NCBI GenBank assembly: GCA_944324255.1
Contig: CALUVM010000006.1
Span: forward strand, 1-64,000
Length of the DNA: 64,000 nucleotides
Source of the DNA: Candidatus Gastranaerophilales bacterium
Lineage (GTDB): Bacteria > Cyanobacteriota > Vampirovibrionia > Gastranaerophilales > Gastranaerophilaceae
Direction: 5' to 3'
Part shown: piece by piece, positions 1 to 8,811 of the stretch
How the letters are laid out: each line of letters begins with the position of its first letter
How positions within the stretch are numbered: position 1 is the stretch's first letter
Notes under the pieces: model-generated
Told to the model about the DNA's origin: nothing
Seen by the model: only the letters and a program-made list of their open reading frames with translations
Databases searched by the model: none
Position numbers and translations under genes: made by a program

Positions 1-1
1 T

Positions 2-67
2 GAATGGGATTCATTCAGAACCTACGTTTCTCAGTGGGAAATCGACAGATATCTTGCCAGGTATTAG
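2..67 (+). CDS. C-terminal end of a truncated unknown protein
   Basis: The first 21 codons of frame 2 read as a plausible protein tail rich in W, Y, R and D (from EWDSF to RYLARY) and stop at TAG 65-67. The dispersed GTGACTGG repeat begins right after the stop, which is where it begins after other genes in this window. The gene would converge on fliI. The body lies outside the window, so no family can be named, and a chance open frame of this length is possible. Confidence 0.4.
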   Translation, partial: EWDSFRTYVSQWEIDRYLARY

Positions 68-130
68 TGACTGGTGAATAGGTGACTGAATAAATAAGGC
101 ATTGACCTTTACCCCTTGTTTACGCTCAAC
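66..130 (+). repeat. dispersed GTGACTGG/GTGAATAG repeat, copy 1
   Basis: Degenerate 7-8 bp units (gtgactg, gtgaata, ggtgactg) are followed by a tail reading aataaggcattgacctttac. Nearly the same tail occurs at 5109-5130, and a variant occurs near 12590-12610. The repeat fills the gap between the truncated gene and fliI. Confidence 0.7.
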
Positions 131-176
131 AAAACAGCTAAAACAAAAAAACAGATTCTACCTGTCCGGTAAAATT

Positions 177-1499
177 TTATCCTCCGGCTCTGGAACCAAG
201 TTTGAGCAGTTCTTCTACAGTCTTATCATACTCTATTTTTTCATCGGTTGATTGAATTAAAAATTTGTTTATATCATCCATCATTGTAATTGCTTTATCG
301 CAAACAGGGTCAGTACCTGATACATATGCTCCGATATTTATTAAATCTTCATTTTTGGCATGAACTGCCATTAGATTTCTTAAAATGCCGGCTGCATTTC
401 TGTGCTCTTTTGTTGTAACATCTCCCATAACCCTGCTCAATGATTGTAAAACATCTACAGCAGGATAATGGTTTTTATGTGCTAAAGCTCTTGATAATAC
501 AATATGTCCGTCTAAAATACTTCTTGCAGTATCTGAAATAGGTTCATTAAAGTCATCCCCTTCAACAAGAACCGTATAAAGACCGGTTATTGTACCAAAC
601 TCATTTGTACCGGCTCTTTCCATAAGCTTTGGCATCATAGCAAATACAGAAGGAGTATAACCTCTTGTTGCAGGCGGTTCCCCGATAGCTAAACCAACTT
701 CTCTCTGCGCCATTGCTATACGGGTTACGGAATCCAGCATAAATAAGACGTCCATCCCTTTATCTCTAAAATATTCGGCAATTGTAGTAGCAACAGAAGC
801 TGCTTTAATTTTTACAAGAGAAGGCTGCTCGGAAGTTGCTGCAACAACTATAGAACGTTTCATTCCTTCTGCTCCGAGAATTTCTTCAATAAACTCCTTA
901 ACCTCTCTTCCACGTTCTCCGATTAATGCAATTACATTCAAATCCGCAGAAGTATTTTTTGCCATCATACCGAGAGTTGTACTTTTACCTACACCTGAAC
1001 CCGCAAAAATACCTATTCTCTGCCCTTTACCGACTGTTGTAAAACCGTCTACGGCACGTATTCCAAGTGCAAGATGTTCGGTTATCCTCTTTCTTTTTAA
1101 CGGATTTATTGCATCAGCAACGGTTGAACGGTATTCCGAAAACCTGATTTCTCCCAATGTATCAATAGGACGTCCGAGTCCGTCTAAAACCCTTCCTATA
1201 AGCTGATTCCCGACTCCTATTTTCATAGCTCCGCCGGAATTAACAACCAGTGCGCCCGGTCTTATTCCGTCAGGAGAACCGAGAGGCATTAAAAGAATTT
1301 TATCTTTTTTAAACCCGACAACTTCTGCCATGGTGGGTTTATCGCTGTAATCATTGTAAATATAACACAAATCGCCTATAGAAGACTTCGGGCCGTCTGA
1401 TTCTATCGTAAGTCCGATAATTTCCGTAATTTTTCCGACTTCTTTAATTGTTTTAGTATTATTTATAATTTCAAGATATTTATCTTTATTCCAGCTCAT
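177..1499 (-). CDS. fliI: flagellum-specific export ATPase FliI
   Basis: ATPase of the flagellar type III export apparatus; it couples ATP hydrolysis to unfolding and delivery of rod, hook and filament subunits at the inner membrane. The 440-residue protein has the F1-type fold: a Walker A motif GSGVGKST about residue 170, a following GERGREV segment, and a Walker B LFMLDSVTR. I chose the ATG at 1497-1499 (MSWNKD) over an upstream TTG because an AGGTG ribosome site lies 8 nt before it. It overlaps the end of fliH by 14 nt, so translation is probably coupled. No fliJ follows; the next DNA is the dispersed repeat. An assignment to non-flagellar type III (SctN) is less likely given fliF and fliG in the same operon. 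Confidence 0.93.
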   Translation of the reverse strand: MSWNKDKYLEIINNTKTIKEVGKITEIIGLTIESDGPKSSIGDLCYIYNDYSDKPTMAEVVGFKKDKILLMPLGSPDGIRPGALVVNSGGAMKIGVGNQLIGRVLDGLGRPIDTLGEIRFSEYRSTVADAINPLKRKRITEHLALGIRAVDGFTTVGKGQRIGIFAGSGVGKSTTLGMMAKNTSADLNVIALIGERGREVKEFIEEILGAEGMKRSIVVAATSEQPSLVKIKAASVATTIAEYFRDKGMDVLFMLDSVTRIAMAQREVGLAIGEPPATRGYTPSVFAMMPKLMERAGTNEFGTITGLYTVLVEGDDFNEPISDTARSILDGHIVLSRALAHKNHYPAVDVLQSLSRVMGDVTTKEHRNAAGILRNLMAVHAKNEDLINIGAYVSGTDPVCDKAITMMDDINKFLIQSTDEKIEYDKTVEELLKLGSRAGG

Positions 1500-2235
1500 T
1501 ATCTGCACCTGTAAGCATACTTTGAGCAATTTCCGCTATTTGAGCCGAAACTCTGGAATCCAATCTTGAATTTAAAGTTTCCACAATAACACCGTCTGTT
1601 GATACGGAATTGTCTTCAAGTATTTTTAGAGATTGTAATTTAGGAATCTCATTTTTAAACTCTTCTGATAATTTATTAATAGCATTTACAAGCTCAGGAT
1701 TAACTATTATTGTAATATGTTCTTTGTCATTAAGCTGTTTAATTGCATCAAGAGTTATTTTGCGTAAAACATCTTCATCAAATTTTAAATGACAAACTTT
1801 ATCCGCAATGGCAGTTACAAGTTCAACAATATCTAAATTTGCAGAATCTATTATATTCCTTTTAATATCAAAAGAACTTGATGAAAGAGTTTCAAGAGCA
1901 TTAAGCGATTCTATAGAATCAGATTTAAATTTTTCTAAACCGTCCTGCTGACCTTTCGCAAAACCTTCTTCGTATGCCTGATTTTTAATTTTTTCATACT
2001 CTTTTTCCCCCTTTTTTCTGGCATCCTCAATAATTCTCGCAGCTTCCGTATTTGCAGTCTGAACAATTATTTGTGATTTGTTATCTGCAGCATCAAGAAT
2101 CTGCTGGGCTTTAGCGTCGGTTTCTTCAATAATTTTTTTTACTTTAGCTTGTTGACGGGTAACATTAGACTGCTCTATGGGCAGAATATAGTTATCCCCT
2201 ATTTGAATTTCATCGCTTTTTATTCTGTTACTCAA
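1486..2235 (-). CDS. fliH: flagellar assembly protein FliH
   Basis: Regulator of the FliI ATPase and a peripheral-stalk-like part of the flagellar export machine. The 249-residue sequence has a charged, Ala/Glu/Lys-rich predicted coiled coil at about residues 25-110 (KVKKIIEETDAKAQQIL and onward) and a C-terminal globular part with ITIIVNPE, typical of the FliH/YscL/V-ATPase E superfamily. Sequence conservation in FliH is low, so the name rests largely on size, coiled coil and position between fliG and fliI. It overlaps fliG by 8 nt and fliI by 14 nt. Confidence 0.85.
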   Translation of the reverse strand: MSNRIKSDEIQIGDNYILPIEQSNVTRQQAKVKKIIEETDAKAQQILDAADNKSQIIVQTANTEAARIIEDARKKGEKEYEKIKNQAYEEGFAKGQQDGLEKFKSDSIESLNALETLSSSSFDIKRNIIDSANLDIVELVTAIADKVCHLKFDEDVLRKITLDAIKQLNDKEHITIIVNPELVNAINKLSEEFKNEIPKLQSLKILEDNSVSTDGVIVETLNSRLDSRVSAQIAEIAQSMLTGADNELE

Positions 2236-3277
2236 TTAATTCATCCTCAACACTAGCACGGGTAATAGTAATTTCACCGGTTGCTTCAAGGTTCCTGATT
2301 GCGTTAACAATTGCAGTTTGAGCTTCTTGAACCTCTTTAGCACGGACAGGTCCGAGGTATTCCATATCATCCGTAAGCATTTGTTTTGCTCTTTCTGACA
2401 TGTTTTTGAATATTTTTTCTTTAATTTCGTCTTTTGTACCTTTAAGCGCCATTGCAAGCTGTTTGGTATCAATTTCTCTAAGCAGTCTTTGAATAGCTCT
2501 GTCGTCGAGAATAATAATATCTTCGAATACGAACATAAGATCTCTGACTTCCTGTGCCATTTTCTGGTTTTCGATATCGAGCCATTCCATGATATTTTTT
2601 TCCGTACCTCTGTCGCAGCAGTTGAGAATATTTGCTAAAGATTCGACACCGCCTGCGTTCGAAAAATCTTGAACCAGAAGGGCAGAGAATTTTCTCTGTA
2701 CAATATCTTCAATGGTTGAGAGAATTTCAGGATTGGTAGGGGTCATATCTGCAATTCTCATTGAAACGACTGCCTGAACATCCGGAGGTAAAAATGCCAG
2801 AACCTGTGCGGAAAGTTCCGGTCTTAAGTATGCAAGGATTAGTGCAAGTAGTTGCGGATTTTCTGAGGCAAAAGTGTTGGCAAGCTGTGACGGGTCAGCT
2901 TCATTTAAGAAATAAAACGGGTTTGTGTTAACCATTGCGTTAACTTTTTCTAATAACTGTGCTGCTTCCTGTTCACCGTATGCCTGAGATAAAAGTTGTT
3001 TTGCGTAGGAAAAACCGCCCTGTGTAATATAATTTTTTGCCTGAAATACTGTTTTAAATTCTGTTAAAACTTCATTTAATTCTTCATCTGAAACTTTACC
3101 CAGATTTGCAATATCAAGTGTAATTTGCTCAAGCAAATCTTCATCTCTGATGTTTTTTAAAACTTCTGATGCTGTAGCAGGGCCGAGAGCAATTAAAAGC
3201 GCAGCCACTTTCTGGCTCGGACGTGTAAAGGTTTTTTTTGCTTCCTCCTTCGCTTTTTTAATTTCTTCTATGCCCAT
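2228..3277 (-). CDS. fliG: flagellar motor switch protein FliG
   Basis: C-ring protein that meets the stator and generates torque; its N-terminus binds FliF. The 349 residues have the usual length. Visible marks are the N-terminal QKVAALLIALGP segment, the middle-domain ENPQ motif (family EHPQ), and the C-terminal stretch with MFVFEDIIILDDRAIQ followed by the charged torque helix (LLREIDTKQLAMALKG). The gene lies 18 nt after fliF and overlaps fliH, as part of one operon read from about 4870 downward. Confidence 0.95.
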   Translation of the reverse strand: MGIEEIKKAKEEAKKTFTRPSQKVAALLIALGPATASEVLKNIRDEDLLEQITLDIANLGKVSDEELNEVLTEFKTVFQAKNYITQGGFSYAKQLLSQAYGEQEAAQLLEKVNAMVNTNPFYFLNEADPSQLANTFASENPQLLALILAYLRPELSAQVLAFLPPDVQAVVSMRIADMTPTNPEILSTIEDIVQRKFSALLVQDFSNAGGVESLANILNCCDRGTEKNIMEWLDIENQKMAQEVRDLMFVFEDIIILDDRAIQRLLREIDTKQLAMALKGTKDEIKEKIFKNMSERAKQMLTDDMEYLGPVRAKEVQEAQTAIVNAIRNLEATGEITITRASVEDELIE

Positions 3278-3295
3278 TTATCTTTCCTTTTAATA

Positions 3296-4843
3296 CTATT
3301 CACGTATATACGATGTTAAAAGTTTAGCCGCATCTTCAGGAGCCGCCATAATAGCTTCATTTAATTCATTAATATTCTGGTCTTTCTGGGACTGTATTTC
3401 ACGTTTGTTAAACTCTACTCTCGGCATAACTTCCGGAGTTTCTTCCTCTTCTTCAGAAGCTCTTACAGCGATTTCTTCGACAGGTTTTCTTTCATTTCTT
3501 GTCGGTGTAGGGAGTTTTGATATAAATCCCTTTAATACAAGAAGTGCAAACACTCCCAAAACAAGTACTATTATAAGAGGGATTACGGAAGATGTAATCA
3601 TATAGATAGTTTGTTCACGCTGATACTGTTTAGTAACTTCGTCACTAACTTTTTTATCAATTGTAACTCCTTCAAATTGAAGTCCGGAAACAGAAATAAC
3701 ATCCCCTCTTGAATAATCTACTCCGGCAGCAGAAAGTACAAGATTTTTAATCTCATCTTTTTCCGCTTCTGTCAAAATTTTATTAATTGCAACCGCAATT
3801 GAAAGACGTTTTATAGTCCCCGGAGCATAAATTACCTGTTTAACCTCTTTTGATACATTATAATTTATCGAGCTTTTTTGTTTAGAATAATTTAAGTTTC
3901 TCTGATTAACATTGTTAGGATTCGGAACATTGTTAGGATTTTCGTATGTTTCTACTTCTGTTTGAGAACTTGTTATAACTCCTTCGCCCTTATCGTTTAC
4001 AGGAATATAGCTTTCAATAGTAGATTTTGCGGAATTAAAATCAATATCCGCATTGACCTGTACGGAAACGTTCCCTTTACCTACAATTTTTTCCAATACG
4101 GAAGATACTTTTTCCGCTGTCTGTTTTTCCAGATTGGATTTGAAACTTTCCATATCTGTTGAATTTTTGGAAGTTTCGTCCGATAAACTGTTGCCGTCCT
4201 GATCCGTAATAAATACTTGTTCCGGAGTCATTCTCGGAACGGAATATGCAACTAAATTCTTAATTGCCTTAACTTGTGAACTCTTTAATTTATAACCCGG
4301 CTCCAGCACAAGAACAACTGATGCAGTCGGTTTTTCGTCAGTATCCTGAAATATTGAACGCTCCGGTTCCGCAAGCTGAACTTTAGCGTATTTAATCCCC
4401 TGAATTTTCTCTATTGCACGGGTAATTTCTCCCTGAAAAATTCTTTGTTTGGTTAATTTATTTTTGAAATCGGTTGAACCCAGCTGCATGTCATCCAGTA
4501 ATTCAAAACCGGTATCTGTATTTTTAATCAAATCATTTTCAGCAACAAAAATTCTCATCTCATCTCTTATATTAGAAGGAACAAGAATTGTTTTTTTATC
4601 CTCTGAAACTTTATAACGGTAACCGTTTTTCTTCATATTTTCTACTATAGTAAGAGCGTTAACTTCATTCAAATCGGAATAAAGTACAACCCAATCCGGC
4701 TCAAGAGCTTTTGAAAGGAAAAATGTCGCTGCAACAATTGTTATCACAATTAAAGCAAGCATACCAAGTTTCTGCCCTTCGTCTAATCCGCTCCAGAGCT
4801 TCTTCACATCATTAGCCAATAAAGAAAGATAATTGTTTTCCAT
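3296..4843 (-). CDS. fliF: flagellar MS-ring protein FliF
   Basis: Inner-membrane MS-ring, the base on which the flagellum is built. The 515-residue protein has an N-terminal membrane segment (about residues 25-45, LGMLALIVITIVAATFFL), two YscJ/FliF ring-building motifs, a long periplasmic region, a second membrane segment near residue 420 (VIPLIIVLVLGVFALLVL) and an acidic cytoplasmic tail that would bind FliG. A GTG 12 nt upstream is also possible; I preferred the ATG because GGGGAG sits just before it, although the spacing is short. It is the first gene of the fliFGHI operon; no fliE precedes it. Confidence 0.94.
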   Translation of the reverse strand: MENNYLSLLANDVKKLWSGLDEGQKLGMLALIVITIVAATFFLSKALEPDWVVLYSDLNEVNALTIVENMKKNGYRYKVSEDKKTILVPSNIRDEMRIFVAENDLIKNTDTGFELLDDMQLGSTDFKNKLTKQRIFQGEITRAIEKIQGIKYAKVQLAEPERSIFQDTDEKPTASVVLVLEPGYKLKSSQVKAIKNLVAYSVPRMTPEQVFITDQDGNSLSDETSKNSTDMESFKSNLEKQTAEKVSSVLEKIVGKGNVSVQVNADIDFNSAKSTIESYIPVNDKGEGVITSSQTEVETYENPNNVPNPNNVNQRNLNYSKQKSSINYNVSKEVKQVIYAPGTIKRLSIAVAINKILTEAEKDEIKNLVLSAAGVDYSRGDVISVSGLQFEGVTIDKKVSDEVTKQYQREQTIYMITSSVIPLIIVLVLGVFALLVLKGFISKLPTPTRNERKPVEEIAVRASEEEEETPEVMPRVEFNKREIQSQKDQNINELNEAIMAAPEDAAKLLTSYIRE

Positions 4844-4870
4844 GTCTCCCCGCACAGTCTTTCATTATTA

Positions 4871-4899
4871 ATAATACATTACAAGCAAAAACTTTTCAA
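4871..4899 (-). promoter_or_regulatory. sigma-70-type promoter of fliFGHI
   Basis: On the minus strand TTGAAA (4894-4899) is followed after 17 nt by TATTAT (4871-4876), 27 nt before the fliF ATG. It looks like a housekeeping promoter; no sigma-28 pattern is visible. Confidence 0.6.
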
Positions 4900-4944
4900 A
4901 TTGTAAATTTTCATTAAATCGTAATAAGCATTTGACGGGGATTT

Positions 4945-5140
4945 TAAGTGACTGGGTGGTTAGTGAGTAGTGAATAGAGGTTAGGTGATTAAGTGACTAA
5001 GTGAATGAGTGATTAAGTAAATAAGGAGTTATTCCCTCCCCTGATTGGGGAGGGTTAGGGTGGGGGGCGGTTAATGGGTAGTAAATAGGTGACTAAGTGA
5101 CTGAATAAATAAGGCATTGACCTATACCCCTTGCTTTGAT
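4945..5140 (+). repeat. dispersed octamer repeat plus C/G palindrome, copy 2
   Basis: Most of the 460-base gap between fliF and the HD gene is repeat. It runs: octamers (gtgattaa, gtgactaa, gtgaatga), then a palindromic block at about 5034-5075 (ccctcccctgattggggagg followed by gttagggtggggggcgg), then more octamers and the attgacct tail. The palindromic block recurs at 42384-42425 and 42479-42520. Confidence 0.75.
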
Positions 5141-5303
5141 AAACATGGCTTATAGAAATCAAAAGTACAGGTCAGGCGTACCTGCCTAAAACAGTAAAGT
5201 AAATAGTAAACTTTTGTTAACAATTCGTTTATTTTAATCAATTTTTCATTAAACAAATACTTTATAAAACTATAGTGTAGTTTATTTAAAGTGTAGTGGT
5301 TGA

Positions 5304-6053
5304 ATGGAATTTAATTACAATATCCCTCAATTTAATATAAATCTTCCGAAAGTACAGTTTAGGAGTGCTGCCGGAGCTTATGCTCCTTACGGAGTATCCT
5401 CTAAAGATACTTTTACGAGCAATCCTCTTTATGACAACTTTGGGACAAAAGCACAGATTGAAGCCGAAATTAAATCCAATCCGAGAATAAATGAGCTTTT
5501 AGGACAATATAATATTCAACCGAAAGTAAATATTGAAGAGCTTAATAAACTAAAACAGGGACATTTGCAAGATACCCGTGTAACAGCTGCAAAAATTTAT
5601 TCCTCTCTGCCTAAAGAATTAAAAAACGAAGCTAATCTTCCGGATATTCAGCAAGCGGCATTATTCCATGACTATGGAAAAGTTTTGATTCCGGAATCTA
5701 TTTTGAATAAAGCAGGACAATTAACCGATAAAGAACGTGAAGTTATGAATCTTCATTCAGAACTGGGATATGAACTTTTAAAAAATAAAAATCTAAGTGA
5801 AAATGCATTAGGACTTGTGAAATACCATCATCAAACCCCGAAAGGAACGGGTTATCCTGCAATTGATGACGGATTTGTTTACGGAATTGACACCCAGATA
5901 CTTAATGCGGCAGATAAGTATTCTGCACTTAGAGAAAAAAGAAGTTATAAAAACGCACTTTCAAGAGAAGAAGCTCTGGAAATAATGAAAGAAGATGTAA
6001 AAAAAGGAATAATTTCACAAGAAGTGTACAACGCATTGGAAAGAGCTGTGTAA
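5304..6053 (+). CDS. HD-domain phosphohydrolase with F-x-G type N-terminus
   Basis: A 249-residue protein with an HD-GYP-like hydrolase body at about residues 85-235. H87, H122-D123 (LFHDYGK), H151, H175-H176, GTGYP at 181-185 and D204 (AADKYS) are in place, so metal binding and phosphodiester hydrolysis, perhaps of cyclic di-GMP, are plausible. There is no signal peptide or membrane segment. Residues 1-40 are hydrophilic, low in complexity and unrelated to HD proteins (MEFNYN... VQFRSAAG), resembling the tag on other proteins in this window. No clear ribosome site precedes the ATG. It stands alone between repeats and a terminator-like hairpin. Its last 30 residues (SYKNALSREEALEIMKE) resemble those of the HD-GYP protein that follows it. 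Confidence 0.8.
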   Translation: MEFNYNIPQFNINLPKVQFRSAAGAYAPYGVSSKDTFTSNPLYDNFGTKAQIEAEIKSNPRINELLGQYNIQPKVNIEELNKLKQGHLQDTRVTAAKIYSSLPKELKNEANLPDIQQAALFHDYGKVLIPESILNKAGQLTDKEREVMNLHSELGYELLKNKNLSENALGLVKYHHQTPKGTGYPAIDDGFVYGIDTQILNAADKYSALREKRSYKNALSREEALEIMKEDVKKGIISQEVYNALERAV

Positions 6054-6081
6054 CTAATTAAATATATAGCTTAAATAAGCA

Positions 6082-6112
6082 GCGGCGGGCAAATCTTCGA
6101 TTTGTCCGCCGC
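6082..6112. terminator. hairpin between convergent genes
   Basis: GCGGCGG(G)CAAATC and GATTTGTCCGCCGC form a strong 12-14 bp stem around TTC, between the two convergent HD genes. There is no long T run, so it may act as a bidirectional or Rho-assisted terminator. Confidence 0.6.
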
Positions 6113-6130
6113 CATAGTATATAAAACTAA

Positions 6131-7498
6131 CTATTTCAACACTTCAAACAGAGCATTAACAACATCCGGATCCCACTTAACTCCGGCTTCTTCTTTCATA
6201 ATCTTAAGAGCTTCTTCTTTTGACATCGCATCTCTGTATGATCTGTCGGAAGTCATTGCAGTATAAGCATCAGCAACAGCAATGATTCTTGAACCAAACG
6301 GAATAGAGTTTCCGCTCAAACCTTCCGGTTCGCCTCTGCCGTCCCAGCGTTCTTTATGATAATGAATATAAGGAATAACTTCTGAGAGGAAGTTAATATT
6401 CATCAAAAGGTTAACGCCGACATTCGGATGATTCTGAAGTTTTTCCCAATCTTCTTTAGACAATTTACCCTTGTTGGCAAACAAAGATTCCGGAAGAGTA
6501 ATTTTTCCGATATTCTGTAAAAGACCTGCGTAATATACTAAATCTGTCGTTTTTTCATTTAAACCGAGCTGTTTGCAGAGTTTCTTTGAAAGTTCCGCAG
6601 TGTTTTGGGAATGTGCGACTTTATACTGTCCTTTTTCATCTACCGCTCTTGCAAGTTTTTCAACAAATGCCTGCTGCCATGTTCCTAAATCTCCGATAAG
6701 TGCTGTAAGTTCGGCTCTCATATGCTGGAGTTCTTCCGGAAATACACTGTCATCATCAATTAAAACTTCTGCAAGTTCAATTGTTTTTTGGAGGTGCATA
6801 GATGTTCCAAAGAGTCTTGCAATAGTTTCAATCAGATTCATATATGCACGTTTAATAGTTTTTTCTTTATAGTTTTCAATAACAATAACCCCTACAACAT
6901 AAGCATTATTATGCATAGGAATAACTGCAAGCGATTTGACGTCAAATTCTCTAAGTTCATATTTAGGGATAAAATTATCAATATCGCTCACATTTTTAAT
7001 TTGAACTTTTTCTAAAGTGTTAAAAGCTTTAACAACAATAGATTTATCATCTTTTGAGTAACCGAGTTTTTTTGAATAAATATTTTCATCAAAATCTATA
7101 GATGAACCTACCAGCCCCAAAAATTTATCATCAAAGTTCAAACCACGAGTGAAATCATTTGTAAGATAGATATGGCATGCATCTACATCCAGAATTTGAG
7201 TAAGAGTTTTAGCAATAGAGTTGTAAACCACATATTCATCTTGAGAATCAAAACCTAAAACACATAAGGTGTTATCTAATGAATAGATTGAAACGAGTTC
7301 TTTCAATTGAGATTTTAATCTTGTGGTCTTATCTTTGACATCCTTGCCGATTTTATTTGCTAAATCTTCTGAAATAAGGTATTCGGATACAAAATCACCC
7401 ATATTGAGTGCAAAAAATTCTTCAAGCGGGTCATTTTCCATAATGTCCAGTGTTCTTGAAAAAAGTGATGCGCCCTTCTCTTCTTCTTTATCTGTCAT
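6131..7498 (-). CDS. GAF plus degenerate HD-GYP domain protein
   Basis: A 455-residue soluble signalling protein: an N-terminal acidic stretch, a GAF-like sensory domain at about 75-235 and an HD-GYP-like domain at about 285-455. The fold-defining parts remain (H296, GK 331-332, H357 in NHPN, H379 and H381, D410 in VADAY). However, the HD pair is Q328-N329 (LLQNIGKI) and the GYP motif is GEP (389-391, GRGEPEGL). In this family the HD pair binds the metals, so this copy is probably not a phosphodiesterase and may instead bind ligand or partners. GGAAGGAAAC before the ATG supports the start. Confidence 0.85.
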   Translation of the reverse strand: MTDKEEEKGASLFSRTLDIMENDPLEEFFALNMGDFVSEYLISEDLANKIGKDVKDKTTRLKSQLKELVSIYSLDNTLCVLGFDSQDEYVVYNSIAKTLTQILDVDACHIYLTNDFTRGLNFDDKFLGLVGSSIDFDENIYSKKLGYSKDDKSIVVKAFNTLEKVQIKNVSDIDNFIPKYELREFDVKSLAVIPMHNNAYVVGVIVIENYKEKTIKRAYMNLIETIARLFGTSMHLQKTIELAEVLIDDDSVFPEELQHMRAELTALIGDLGTWQQAFVEKLARAVDEKGQYKVAHSQNTAELSKKLCKQLGLNEKTTDLVYYAGLLQNIGKITLPESLFANKGKLSKEDWEKLQNHPNVGVNLLMNINFLSEVIPYIHYHKERWDGRGEPEGLSGNSIPFGSRIIAVADAYTAMTSDRSYRDAMSKEEALKIMKEEAGVKWDPDVVNALFEVLK

Positions 7499-7693
7499 AC
7501 CGTTTCCTTCCTACATAGAATTTCTTATATTCTATATAACGGCATAATTTTTAAAAACTTTAATGTTTTTTTCAAATTTTATACTTTAGTTGGAGAAATC
7601 TTATACTAAGTTAGTAAAATCAACAGGTTTTGTGCTTTACAAAACTCAACACAGGGCAAAAATTTTCTTTTTATGTTTTAAATAAATATCTCT

Positions 7694-8533
7694 ATGAAAA
7701 TTCAATCCAATCATAATTCAATAACATTTAATGCCGGACTCACTTCCAAAATGAAAAGTGAAATAGCTCATTGTGATATTAATAAAATCACGAAAGAACT
7801 GGCTAAATCCGGTATTTCTGCTGATTTTAAGAATAATAAAGCTGTTGCATGGTGTTCAATCAAGGGTATTGAAATAATTAAAGAATTAAATAAAAAGTTT
7901 AATCTTAATCTGGCTTTCCCCAGAGGAATTTATGTAGAAGATTTCAACAACCTGCTAATTTCCGATAAAATGTCCGCAGGTTTTTATAATATTGCACCCA
8001 AAAAATTATATATGAGTAATATGGGAAATACCGTTGTTCCGCAAAATGTTGTATTTTTCAATAATTTTGACAGTTTTCAATCAGAAGGAGTAAACCGTAT
8101 CTGGGATAATTTAGATTCCATTGCCGATATTTCTTATGAGCAAAAAAGTACGGCAACAAATTTCTTCCTTGAAACTTTTTTACACGAACTTTCGCACTGT
8201 ATTCATTTTAATCACATGTGTCAAAATCTTAGCGGGCAAAAGCTGGTCACAAATATCAATAAATTATCTTCTCCTAACTATTTAGAGAAATTCCGTTTAA
8301 AATACGATAATTTACTAAAACAAATCTGTGATTATGCGGCAATAAACCCTGTTGAAGCAGTTGCCTGTGATTTTTCCAGAAGAATTATTAATTCTATTAA
8401 TAAAAATACTCTAAGACCGGAATTAAATTTTATTGAAAACAGCCCCTATAAACAATTTAAAGTATTTGATGTATTTAAAAAAGAAGACTCTCTTGATAAA
8501 AGCTTAAGAAAATTCTGGAACGGGAAATTTTAG
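7694..8533 (+). CDS. putative zinc metalloprotease with F-x-G type N-terminus
   Basis: A 279-residue protein with a zincin signature HELSH at 164-168 inside a hydrophobic helix (FFLETFLHELSHCIHF). A likely third ligand or structural Glu is E221 in NPVEAVACDFS, as in gluzincin-type or toxin-like metallopeptidases. There is no signal peptide. The first 16 residues (MKIQSN... TFNAGL) match the short N-terminal signature shared by five other unrelated proteins here. No Shine-Dalgarno is seen before the ATG. It is monocistronic. I cannot name a family; peptidase activity is inferred from the motif. Confidence 0.65.
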   Translation: MKIQSNHNSITFNAGLTSKMKSEIAHCDINKITKELAKSGISADFKNNKAVAWCSIKGIEIIKELNKKFNLNLAFPRGIYVEDFNNLLISDKMSAGFYNIAPKKLYMSNMGNTVVPQNVVFFNNFDSFQSEGVNRIWDNLDSIADISYEQKSTATNFFLETFLHELSHCIHFNHMCQNLSGQKLVTNINKLSSPNYLEKFRLKYDNLLKQICDYAAINPVEAVACDFSRRIINSINKNTLRPELNFIENSPYKQFKVFDVFKKEDSLDKSLRKFWNGKF

Positions 8534-8569
8534 ACTTGTAAAAGAGAGAAAATTCCAATAAAATAGTGG

Positions 8570-8650
8570 GTAGAAGTGACTGGTGAATAGGAATGAGCAA
8601 GTGACTAAGTGACTAAGTGAATGAGTGAATGAGTGATTAAGTGAATAAGG
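8570..8650 (+). repeat. dispersed octamer repeat, copy 3
   Basis: The cleanest octamer run in the window is about 8606-8650: gtgactaa twice, gtgaatga twice, then gtgattaa and gtgaataa. It lies after the metalloprotease-like gene. Confidence 0.8.
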
Positions 8651-8788
8651 TAAAATAAATTAGTAGTTTAAAGGAATGTCTCCCGACAGGGTGCAAACCA
8701 ACCGGTGTGAACCAACTTGAAGGTGGTCAGCAGAGGGAGACAGGATATGGTAAAATAAATTAGTAGTCTAAAGAAATGTCTCCCGACA
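8650..8788 (+). repeat. 39-bp direct repeat flanking a foldable element in the regulator leader
   Basis: The 39-bp segment beginning gtaaaataaattagtag and ending ctcccgaca occurs at 8650-8688 and again at 8750-8788, exactly 100 bp apart with two mismatches. Between the copies TGTCTCCC (8677-8684) pairs perfectly with GGGAGACA (8735-8742), enclosing smaller hairpins such as ACCAAC...GGTGGT. The second copy ends 12 nt before the AAGGAG of the response regulator gene. The function is unknown: RNA leader element, or a duplication prone to deletion. Confidence 0.6.
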
Positions 8789-8811
8789 AAAGATTAAAAA
8801 AAGGAGTTTTA

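Noticed and set aside
177-4843. Non-flagellar (injectisome) type III system
   Set aside because: FliG is a flagellar motor protein and has no injectisome counterpart of this kind; gene order is flagellar.
8677-8742. Possible cobalamin or c-di-GMP riboswitch (GGTGTGAACC and GGGTGCAAACC strings)
   Set aside because: The rest of either consensus core is missing and the downstream genes are a two-component pair; kept only as an unclassified foldable element.
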